The notes below the pieces were generated by a model. That model ran no database searches, was not told where the DNA came from, and was given only the letters and a program-made list of their open reading frames with translations. The translations under genes were made by a program, and so were the position numbers. A stretch of DNA of 5,404 nucleotides from Nitrospira sp. (GTDB lineage: Bacteria; Nitrospirota; Nitrospiria; Nitrospirales; Nitrospiraceae), in contig JAAUPT010000156.1 of the NCBI GenBank assembly GCA_012032965.1, forward strand, positions 1 through 5,404. The letters run 5' to 3'. Within the stretch, counting starts at the first letter, position 1. Each line of letters begins with the position of its first letter. Shown here piece after piece: positions 1 through 5,137 of this stretch.

Positions 1-85
1 GCAGGTAGTACTCTAGAACCGTATCCTTGTAGACGGACCAAGGCCGTTTTGAATCGAAGAAAGAGTCTCTATATTTGCTGGCCAT
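1..85 (-). CDS. tcmP: Three-Cys-motif partner protein TcmP, N-terminal fragment (runs off the left edge)
   Basis: Only the first 28 codons are in the window. The ATG is at 85-83 and the peptide begins MASKYRDSFFDSKRPWSVYK, followed by DTVLEYYL. The FFD..RPWS.YK...LEYYL pattern matches the start of TcmP proteins as I remember the family. TcmP genes typically sit next to a DUF5131 (Gp37/Gp68) three-cysteine gene, and that is the gene immediately upstream here. The gap between the DUF5131 stop and this ATG is 11 nt with no good Shine-Dalgarno sequence, so translation is probably coupled to the upstream gene. TcmP function is not established to my knowledge. The identification rests on a short peptide plus the gene pairing, and the pairing makes it fairly strong. 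Confidence 0.72.
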   Translation of the reverse strand, partial: MASKYRDSFFDSKRPWSVYKDTVLEYYL

Positions 86-96
86 TTGAGTAGTTT

Positions 97-853
97 CTAA
101 CGAGTTGGCATATCATCCCAGGTACGACGATTTAGGACGCGACCGGTAACATGTTTTTGAACACCACCCCATTGTTTGAAGAAGAAAGGAACACCGTTCT
201 TGTCGCAGTTTCGCTTTATCTCAATTACCCAATTCTTCTGCATCGGGCGCGCTCCAGGTCCTGATTCCCCACCTACAATTACCCAATGAATTAGCTTTAG
301 CGATAAGCCGGTCAATGGCCCGATGAGAGGCTCACATGATAGAAATCGAATCGATGCCGGAATTTTGCGTAAGTAGTCGACTCGCCTCAAGACCCTTGAA
401 TCTTCGATACTAGTGCCTATCCAGACGTTCTTGGGCCAAGGCAAGTCACCAGAGAATTGAAGGGCTCGTTCAGGTCTCTTAGTTAACACTTGGAATGTAT
501 GCTGTGGACATCGTTCCATCACTCGAAAAATGTCTTGTATATATTCCAGTGGGGACAGCCTCGTGGAAGACATCACTCATTGAGTTGACGAAAATCAACC
601 TTGGAAGTCGCCATGACTCAGGCAAATAAAGTGACTCACGATCGAGTCTTATTTGCCCAGTGAAAACCGGCAAGCCACCCCGAGTTCTTGTTGCCGTGTT
701 TTTATACTTTTCGCCTGTTCCGTTCGGCATGTATGAAAGCCGAAGGGCCATTCGGGCTGCATAACAATTCTTGCATCCAGCGGAAACTGGGGTACATCCC
801 GCAACCGGGTTCCAAGTTGCATCGGTCCATTCAATAGATGAGCCGGTTGCCAT
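97..853 (-). CDS. DUF5131 family (phage Gp37/Gp68, three-Cys motif) protein, frameshifted
   Basis: Repaired, this is about 251 aa, a normal length for the family. The start is ATG 853 with a GGAG ribosome site (861-864) 7 nt upstream; the protein opens MATGSSIEWTDATWNPVAGC. Cysteines 20, 27 and 30 form C-x6-C-x2-C, the three-Cys motif, which resembles iron-sulfur sites of radical-SAM-like proteins; cluster binding is inference. After codon 101 (SMSDVFHEAVP) the frame is lost, and LEYIQDIFRVM..PQHTFQVLTKRPER continues in another frame. One extra base in the run 551-554 (GTCCCCACTGG instead of GTC CCA CTG) explains this. Later family motifs are all present: FLSCEPLIGPL, VIVGGESGPGARPM, PFFFKQWGG and RTWDDMP before the stop at 97. 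The family is frequent in phages and mobile islands; its biochemical role is unknown to me. It forms a pair with tcmP. A real pseudogene is possible, but a base-call error is likelier because both halves are otherwise well preserved. Confidence 0.88.
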
Positions 854-860
854 AGAACGT

Positions 861-864
861 CTCC
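861..864 (-). promoter_or_regulatory. Ribosome binding site GGAG of the DUF5131 gene
   Basis: GGAG lies 7 nt before the ATG at 853. It supports this start, which also gives the conserved N-terminus SSIEWTDATWNP. Confidence 0.6.
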
Positions 865-873
865 AGTGACCAG

Positions 874-902
874 ATCATACCCTAACAATAACCATACGAC
901 AA
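874..902 (-). promoter_or_regulatory. Sigma-70-like promoter for the DUF5131-tcmP pair
   Basis: On the minus strand TTGTCG (902-897) and TATGAT (879-874, five of six consensus bases) are separated by exactly 17 bp. Transcription would begin near 867, just upstream of the GGAG site, giving a short leader. The element sits in the 56-nt gap after the helix-turn-helix gene, so the pair could be expressed independently of icd read-through. This comes from consensus matching only. Confidence 0.5.
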
Positions 903-909
903 GTTTCGA

Positions 910-1129
910 TCAACCAATTCGGCGATAATGGCCTTGGTCATCGAGAAACTCAAGTATGCCTCTATCTCGCAGATGCTGAAGAATTTGGCGAATCTTCCCG
1001 GACGTGTCGGTTTCCTGGATAGCGTCGTTCAAAGTGGTCTTCGTAGGCGTAAACCTGGTCTAGCGTGAAGGGTGCGCCTATGCCGAATTCCTCGCAAATC
1101 AAATCATGTACATTTTCGTCCCACGGCAT
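910..1129 (-). CDS. Stand-alone Dam-replacing/DpnI C-terminal-type helix-turn-helix protein, frameshifted
   Basis: The ATG at 1129 opens MPWDENVHDLICEEFGIG, then FTLDQVYAYEDHFERRYPGN, then RHVR. The frame then breaks near 994-999 (CGGGAAG) and resumes as KIRQILQHLRDRGILEFLDD and QGHYRRIG, ending at TGA 910. Joined, this is about 72 aa and matches the winged-helix domain at the C-terminus of DpnI and Dam-replacing restriction proteins (pattern FTL..VY.fE..L...P.NrhVr.KIRQ.LQ.LRD.g.leF...G.YR). In DpnI that domain contacts methylated GATC. The nuclease half is absent: an in-frame TAG lies 12 nt upstream and then comes the second icd 3' end, 17 nt away. AGGG about 8 nt before the ATG is a plausible ribosome site. 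It could be a truncated restriction enzyme or a real one-domain protein. The repair is either one base removed or two added. Confidence 0.72.
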
Positions 1130-1154
1130 GTGCTGTCCCTAGTTTATCACGCTC

Positions 1155-1171
1155 TCGCCATCGCGGGTTTG
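1155..1171 (-). repeat. 17-bp exact repeat, left copy
   Basis: CAAACCCGCGATGGCGA on the minus strand, coding for the KPAMA tail of the displaced icd end. It is identical to 1729-1745. It is the longest exact match between the two icd ends and is unexpectedly conserved given how far the 25 codons upstream have diverged at DNA level, so it is an alternative candidate for a recombination site. Confidence 0.75.
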
Positions 1172-1265
1172 CCTTCGCTTGCGATTCGGGCTGGTGTTTG
1201 CATGTGTTTGATGATCGCCTCGCCGAACTCGCTGCATTTTGAGTTTGGTGGCGCCGTCCATGAGG

Positions 1266-1276
1266 CGGTGGAAGTC
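1266..1276 (-). repeat. Putative att core at the edge of the displaced icd end
   Basis: GACTTCCACCG on the minus strand; the corresponding stretch in icd is GATTTCCACCG (1836-1846). Eight bases, TTCCACCG, are identical, and this is where homology between the two copies begins. In a tyrosine-recombinase integration into icd, the crossover (att core) would lie here. The spacing between the two cores is 570 bp. Core assignment is inference. Confidence 0.45.
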
Positions 1277-1279
1277 GCA

Positions 1280-1300
1280 ATCTCTGCTATCGCAGTAGAT
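1280..1300. repeat. Imperfect inverted repeat next to the putative att core
   Basis: ATCT-CTGC (1280-1287) pairs with GCAG-(T)-AGAT (1292-1300) around a TATC loop: eight base pairs with one unpaired T at 1296. It begins 4 bp outside the point where icd homology stops. It may be a binding or folding element for a recombinase, or chance; there is no T-run that would make it a terminator. Confidence 0.35.
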
Positions 1301-1322
1301 ACGGTGACGGTCTGGCAACTCC

Positions 1323-1697
1323 TCAATCAATCCGAACCGGAATGTCATAAATCTTCCCTCGATCATCATTGGCCAGGATCGTGCAGTGCATACCTAGTCT
1401 ATCCCCATAGATCAAAACGCGACATTCCTGAATCGATCCGGGCTCAACGTTCTGACTGCTCAAGTGGTCAGCGTAGTGATTTGAGAAATGTTGAACGGAC
1501 TTCTTCAAACTCTGCGGCAATTCAACTGACGGCTCAATTCGACCCTCCGGAAAATAGATCAATAATTCATGGTTTGGAACTTTGTGCAGTTCGTCCGTCA
1601 AAACGTCCCGAATGTAAACACCATCGACGTAGTTTACCAGACTCACAAATGAGTGAGCAAAGTTGTGCAGAGCCGATGGTATGTTCTTGTATTTCAT
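1323..1697 (-). CDS. Conserved-looking hypothetical protein, 124 aa, between the two icd ends
   Basis: An intact frame from ATG 1697 to TGA 1323, beginning MKYKNIPSALHNFAHSFVSL and continuing VNYVDGVYIRDVL. No signal peptide or membrane segment is visible. The composition is mixed and soluble-looking, with a C-terminal stretch CRVLIYGDRLGMHCTILAND resembling beta strands. The N-terminus gives me the impression of a widespread uncharacterised small protein, but I cannot name a family and propose no function. GAGGA directly abuts the ATG, so the spacing is too short for a normal Shine-Dalgarno. The gene starts 23 nt after the icd stop with no clear promoter between, so co-transcription and coupled translation with icd are likely. 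It is AT-richer than icd and is the only gene between the duplicated icd ends, so it is probably cargo of the inserted unit. Confidence 0.7.
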   Translation of the reverse strand: MKYKNIPSALHNFAHSFVSLVNYVDGVYIRDVLTDELHKVPNHELLIYFPEGRIEPSVELPQSLKKSVQHFSNHYADHLSSQNVEPGSIQECRVLIYGDRLGMHCTILANDDRGKIYDIPVRID

Positions 1698-1720
1698 TCC
1701 TCGTGAATCATTATTCCCAA

Positions 1721-3216
1721 TTAAACCTTCGCCATCGCGGGTTTGGCCTTTGATGACCCAGATGCGCCGCTCATGTGCTTGATGATAGCTTCACCAAATT
1801 CTGAACACTTCAACTTCGTGGCTCCATCCATCAAACGGTGGAAATCATATGTCACTGTCTTCGCTGCGATGGCGCCTTCGATGCCGTGGATGATGAGGTC
1901 GGCCGCTTCGGTCCAGCCCATGTAGCGGAGCATCATTTCGCCGGAGAGGATGACCGAGCCGGGGTTGACCTGATCGAGGTTGGCGTACTTGGGCGCGGTG
2001 CCGTGGGTCGCTTCGAAGATGGCGTGGCCTGTTACATAATTGATGTTCGCGCCGGGAGCGATGCCGATCCCGCCCACTTGGGCCGCGAGCGCGTCGGAGA
2101 GGTAATCGCCGTTGAGGTTCATGGTGGCGATGACATCGAAATCCTTGGCCCGTGTCATGACCTGCTGAAGGGTGATGTCCGCAATAGTATCTTTGATGAG
2201 GAGCATCTTCTTCCACTTGCCTTCACCATGCGTCGGCCAGAGTTTGAGCGCTTTTTCGACCTCTGCGATGAGGGTTTTCTTCTGGTCGCCGGTCATCATT
2301 TCGTAGCCGGGATCGATGGCGCGGGCGTTGTCTTCTGCGGTGATATCTTTGTTGGATTCCTTGTTGCCGAGGATCCAGGATTCGCGCTCGGTGATGACCT
2401 TGTCGCGGAAGAATTTGGTGGCGACTTCATAGCCCCACTCACGAACGCGCCTTCCGTGAACTTCATGATGTTGCCTTTGTGCACGAGCGTGACGGACCTG
2501 CGATTGTTCTTGAGCGCGTAGGAAATGGCGGAGTGGACGAGGCGTTCGGTGCCGTGGTAGGAAATGGGCTTGAAGCCGATGCCGCAGAACACCTTGTTGT
2601 GGTCCGCATCGCGCTTGGGCATGCCGATGTTTTGGAGTTCCTTATCCCACGCAGCGACTTTTTCTTTTGTACCAAAGCGGATCTTGGCGAACTCCTTGGG
2701 GAAGTTTTTCTCGAGGAATTCGAGGCACTTTTGTGCATCAGCGGTGCCGCCTGCGTATTCGATGCCTGCATAGATATCTTCGGTGTTCTCGCGGAAGATG
2801 ACCATGTTCACATCTTCGGGCTTCTTCACGGGAGACGGCACGCCCTTAAAGTACATAACGGGGCGGAGGCAGACGTAGAGATCGAGCATCTGGCGAAGGG
2901 CGACGTTGAGGGAGCGAATGCCGCCGCCGATGGGGGTCGTGAGGGGGCCCTTGATGCCGACGATGTATTCGCGGAAAGCGGCGAGGGTTTCATCGGGCAG
3001 CCAGTTGTTGGTTTTGTTGAACGCCTTTTCGCCTGCGAGGACTTCTTTCCAGGTGATTTTCTTCTTGCCGCCGTAGGCCTTTTCGACGGCTGCGTCGAAG
3101 ACCTTGACGGAGGAGCGCCAGATGTCGGGCCCGGTGCCATCGCCTTCGATGAAGGGAATAGTAGGATTGTTGGGAACTTGGAGGCCTTTGGGGCTCATTG
3201 TGATGCGATCGGACAT
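1721..3216 (-). CDS. icd: NADP-dependent isocitrate dehydrogenase, frameshifted in this sequence
   Basis: Oxidatively decarboxylates isocitrate to 2-oxoglutarate in the TCA cycle (cytoplasm, homodimer). Repaired length is 498 aa, longer than the 416 aa of E. coli; part of the excess is an insert near residues 150-220. The start ATG 3216 has GGGAG 10 nt upstream; an internal ATG (3198) is the alternative. Visible sites are [14 protein letters not shown] (residues 19-33), the substrate loop RSLNVALRQ with Ser102, Asn104 and Arg108, LRP with Arg118, [11 protein letters not shown] (141-151), [20 protein letters not shown] (metal site) and HGTAPKYA. The Lys-Tyr pair in the last marks NADP specificity. 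The frame breaks at 2443: ..KFTEGAF ends in one frame and [15 protein letters not shown] follows in another; restoring one C (TTC CGT instead of TTCGT) joins them. The last 41 codons (1721-1846) are AT-richer than the body and are duplicated at 1147-1276, which suggests they were supplied by an integrated element. Confidence 0.95.
1729..1745 (-). repeat. 17-bp exact repeat, right copy
   Basis: CAAACCCGCGATGGCGA, identical to 1155-1171 and in the same orientation, 574 bp away. It covers the KPAMA codons at the very end of icd. Confidence 0.75.
1836..1846 (-). repeat. Putative att core inside icd
   Basis: GATTTCCACCG on the minus strand; TTCCACCG (1836-1843) is identical to 1266-1273. It marks the junction between the GC-rich icd body and its AT-rich final part. 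The corresponding codons in E. coli icd (..TVTYDFERLMDG..) lie in the region affected by e14 and phage 21 integration. Confidence 0.45.
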
Positions 3217-3226
3217 TTGGAAGAAA

Positions 3227-3231
3227 CTCCC
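3227..3231 (-). promoter_or_regulatory. Ribosome binding site GGGAG of icd
   Basis: GGGAG stands 10 nt before ATG 3216 and decides for this start over the internal ATG at 3198, which has no comparable site. Confidence 0.6.
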
Positions 3232-3299
3232 ATTACTAGAAAAAGGTTTGATTGGTATGCGGAGAGCGGCCCCGCGGATCAATTTGATTGAAGACGGGG

Positions 3300-3305
3300 A
3301 GTATA
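3300..3305 (-). promoter_or_regulatory. Possible -10 element of the icd promoter
   Basis: TATACT on the minus strand matches five of six consensus bases and would give a leader of roughly 75 nt. No convincing -35 is seen at 16-18 bp upstream, so this is tentative. The 188-bp gap between the 3405-3700 gene and icd must contain the promoter if icd is transcribed separately. Confidence 0.3.
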
Positions 3306-3361
3306 GCGGATAGGAGGTGGGGTTTGGACCGCTTGGATGTTGGAAAATCCCCTCACCCCGG

Positions 3362-3381
3362 CCCTCTCCCCGAGGAGAGGG
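3362..3381. repeat. REP-like palindromic repeat; possible terminator for the 3405-3700 gene
   Basis: CCCTCTCC, loop CCGA, GGAGAGGG: a perfect 8-bp stem flanked by CCTCACCCCGG and TGAAGG. This sequence type (read through as [13 protein letters not shown] peptides) is a common dispersed intergenic palindrome in many environmental genomes. On the minus strand it follows the stop at 3405 and is followed after a GC-rich stretch by ATTTTCC, so it could also end that transcript. Confidence 0.6.
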
Positions 3382-3404
3382 TGAAGGATGCGGAGGCGCC
3401 ACAA

Positions 3405-3700
3405 TCAGACGTCTTCCCACATGGCGGCTTCGATTCCGAAGTAGTACTTCGCCTGATTCATGGCATCGTCAAGAGTTTCATGCCATGTATCGCCGTGGTG
3501 TGTACGGTCGCGGTCGGTCCATTCGAGAATGTATCCATTGCCGTCAGAGGAGATCGTGAGGTTAAGTAGAACGTCGGCATTCGGAGCGCGCTCGGGAGTC
3601 GCAGCTCGCTCCGGAAGCCAGCCGGAATGTTCCTCGTCGCCCAACCGAACATTCAGGGCATCAAACGGCGTTTTGAGGACTTTTGGGTCACATTAGGCAT
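3405..3700 (-). CDS. Small conserved-looking hypothetical protein, about 98 aa, frameshifted
   Basis: The long open part runs back from TGA 3405 through [18 protein letters not shown] and [14 protein letters not shown], and has no ATG near its N-terminal limit (only TTG at 3644). Upstream codons continue sensibly as [20 protein letters not shown] up to the run 3681-3684. If that run lacks one base (CAA AAA GTC instead of CAAAAGTC), the frame joins ATG 3700 and gives [20 protein letters not shown]. No Shine-Dalgarno precedes the ATG; a small hairpin with a GAAA loop (3703-3716) lies 2 nt before it. The W..TL.DA..QA...FGI ending resembles small uncharacterised proteins I have seen, but no function can be given. 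No signal peptide or membrane segment. Confidence 0.65.
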
Positions 3701-3735
3701 TGGTTGTTTTCACAACAATTGCGACGTCCCCTGGG

Positions 3736-3753
3736 TTCCTGCCTGCGCAGGAA
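3736..3753. repeat. Palindromic intergenic repeat (GTTCCTGCCTGCGCAGGAA type)
   Basis: TTCCTGC, loop CTGC, GCAGGAA: a perfect 7-bp stem within CTGGG...GACGAG. Such sequences, whose chance translation reads WVPACAG, are dispersed in many bacterial genomes. It occupies the 80-bp gap between the secreted-protein gene and the 3405-3700 gene and may help terminate the former. Confidence 0.55.
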
Positions 3754-3780
3754 GACGAGCGTTGTGCGCTGATATGCAAA

Positions 3781-5018
3781 TCACTCTTGCACGCGCTTCA
3801 TTTGTTCCCAGTTCTGATTGTTCACCGCGGGTCTGCGTTGGGATTGTAGTTTGCATCGTTGGTGAGAATGTATTGATCGCCGTTGGTATAAATGTGATCG
3901 TAGTAACTTGGAAGCTGGACGGGATCGGTGCCATGACCGCCGACGCCTGAGGTGGTGACGAAATCGTCGACTTCGCGGATGGCGTTGACGAATTGATGAT
4001 GCGTGCGGTCCATCGACGCCTGGCGTTGCTCGTACCCTTCGTTAATAATACGACTTATTTCGCGGTTGGAGTCCGCAATAATACGACTGCGGTCCGCAGC
4101 GCCCTTCGCGGCGATCTGATTCATTTTCGCAATGTGATCAGCTTTCATTGCGGCCCATTGCTGAGTCGGACGAATGGAATTGGCGACGGCCATGAGCAGC
4201 GGCATGTTCTTTTCCAGCTCGCCCTTATGTGCGCGAAATGCGACGGTGGGTTCGACTCCCCAGTTGATGGTTCTGCCGGTGGGGAGGTCGGTGACGTAGT
4301 AGGCGACGCCGAGGATGTTGAGTTGTTCCCACTTTTGATTATGAATCGTGTAGGTCGAATTCACAGCAAGGAACGCGCCGTCGACCATAGAAAACATCTG
4401 CACGCCCATCTGCTGATTCTGCTGGTTCATCTGATTGGCCTGATCGCGCATTGGCGCGAGTTGTTGCTGCATGACTTGCGTCAATTCAGGCACGATGACG
4501 GGCATTTGAACTTTTATTTCCGTCGCATCGGGATATGTTTTCGGCAATAGTTGATTCTGGAACAGCGATTGCCAGCCGTCCAGATCGCTCGGCAGATATA
4601 AAACGAGTACGCCGTTCTGGGCGGTCCACTCCTGTGGGCGCTGGCCGCCATATTGAGCGCCCTGGGGCGAGGGGATGTAATCGTACAAAGCCATCGAGGG
4701 GCCGATGTGGACCTCGACGCCTCCGGGCGAAGATATTTTCACATCCTGTGACGGAAATATATTATAAAGATTCGCGCCGCCCCACCACGCGCTGCCCGTG
4801 ACGTTCCAACCCTTGGGCGCGAGCAGCGTGTGGGAGTCGATGTTGTTGGTGCCGGGATCTTTGAGGGCGTGCTTGATCAGGGTGATCGAGCCCGAGGGTG
4901 CAGCGGACTTCTGAGCGGTCAAGTTGCCATTGTTCTGCGCGAGCGCGGGATAAGACCATGCGCAAGCGAAGCTGAGCAGGGAGATGACGCAAATGCCGTG
5001 GGTAGTTGAGTGATGCAT
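3781..5018 (-). CDS. Secreted protein of unknown function, about 412 aa, frameshifted near its C-terminus
   Basis: The start ATG 5018 has GGAGG (5029-5033) 10 nt upstream. Residues 1-27 form a signal peptide with hydrophobic core ICVISLLSFACAW and cleavage after ALA (ALA|QNN), so the product is exported. The middle has a Trp/Gly-rich region (WNVTGSAWWGGANLYNIFP, 71-89), a Gln/Asn-rich, probably helical stretch (about 183-208) and a charged helical region (290-350). The end, VQLPSYYDHIYTNGDQYILT followed by NDANYNPNADP, resembles a C-terminal signature of exported hypothetical proteins. The frame meets a stop at 3822, but restoring one G (CCG CGG GTG, near 3825) continues it as VNNQNWEQMKRVQE to TGA 3781, a fitting end for this type. 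There is no catalytic motif I can name. Hairpins upstream separate it from msrA, so it is probably a single transcription unit. Confidence 0.8.
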
Positions 5019-5028
5019 CGCTGGAGGA

Positions 5029-5033
5029 CCTCC
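5029..5033 (-). promoter_or_regulatory. Strong ribosome binding site GGAGG inside a palindrome
   Basis: GGAGG lies 10 nt before ATG 5018. It is the left half of GGAGGTCCTCC (5023-5033), so the site is self-complementary and could be masked, most readily by pairing with another transcript copy or by a partly opened hairpin. Masking is speculative. Confidence 0.5.
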
Positions 5034-5069
5034 GTTGGATGAGTGTACGACACGCGGATCACATGAAGA

Positions 5070-5101
5070 AAGACCCTCGTGGACGGAACCATGAGGGTCT
5101 T
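5070..5101 (-). terminator. Intrinsic-terminator-like hairpin downstream of msrA
   Basis: AAGACCCTCGTGG (5070-5082) pairs with CCATGAGGGTCTT (5089-5101): 13 base pairs with one G-U, loop of 6. On the minus strand the stem is followed by TCTTC, giving a moderately U-rich CTTTCTTC tail; on the plus strand there is no T-run. It therefore most likely ends the msrA transcript before the secreted-protein gene. Confidence 0.65.
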
Positions 5102-5137
5102 GGATGAACAGTGGTTCGTGAATCGGATGGAGATTGA

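Larger units (their letters stand above)
1147..1276 (-). pseudogene. Second, displaced copy of the icd 3' end
   Basis: Read on the minus strand, this encodes [13 protein letters not shown], then (after one extra A in the run 1237-1240) [12 protein letters not shown], then a tail ending KPAMARA and a TGA at 1147. The first 25 residues equal the C-terminal part of the icd protein at 1721-3216; the tail is related but different (QTPARIASEGKPAMARA here, [16 protein letters not shown] there). By hand count 17 of 25 codons differ, all synonymously (54 of 75 bases identical). Third positions are G or C in 22 of 25 codons, as in the icd body, against 14 of 25 in the copy attached to icd. Homology stops abruptly 5' of the GAC codon, so this is not a gene by itself. 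The best reading is the native icd end displaced by site-specific integration, or the end carried by an older element. Confidence 0.85.
1721..1846 (-). repeat. Substitute icd 3' end joined to the gene (partner of 1147-1276)
   Basis: Encodes the final 41 residues of the repaired icd protein. Codon choice shifts here: GAT, CGT, TTG, GGA, TCA, TTT and GGT appear where the displaced copy has GAC, CGC, CTC, GGC, AGC, TTC and GGC. The downstream 124-aa gene is similarly AT-rich. This resembles the replacement 3' end that phage 21 and e14 bring to E. coli icd, where integration also occurs within the last few dozen codons. That this copy rather than the other is the newcomer is inferred from base composition. 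Confidence 0.75.

Noticed and set aside
97..576. Separate 159-aa protein starting MMSSTRLSPLEY
   Set aside because: Its first residues come from the wrong frame; it is the C-terminal part of the DUF5131 protein that starts at 853.
1139..1369. A 76-aa protein on the minus strand containing [13 protein letters not shown]
   Set aside because: The frame only borrows part of the displaced icd end before the frame break; flanking residues are random. It is better described as an icd 3' fragment.
1277..1722. Integron attC cassette or an insertion sequence between the icd ends
   Set aside because: No transposase, no terminal inverted repeats and no attC consensus (RYYYAAC/GTTRRRY) are seen; only the duplicated icd end and one gene.
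1106..1753. Plus-strand frame of 215 codons across both icd ends and the 124-aa gene
   Set aside because: It is antisense to three minus-strand features and has a biased, unpatterned translation; it is open by chance.
1147..1846. Assembly artefact (collapsed or repeated read) as cause of the duplicated icd end
   Set aside because: The copies differ at 21 of 75 compared bases, almost all at synonymous positions, which an artefact would not produce.
1838..3291. Long plus-strand open frames opposite icd (1838-2521 and 2479-3291)
   Set aside because: They are antisense shadows of icd. They encode no recognisable protein, and the minus strand carries all the conserved icd motifs.
5034..5066. Promoter with -10 TACACT upstream of the exported-protein gene
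   Set aside because: It has only four consensus bases, no -35, and would place the start almost on the ribosome site.
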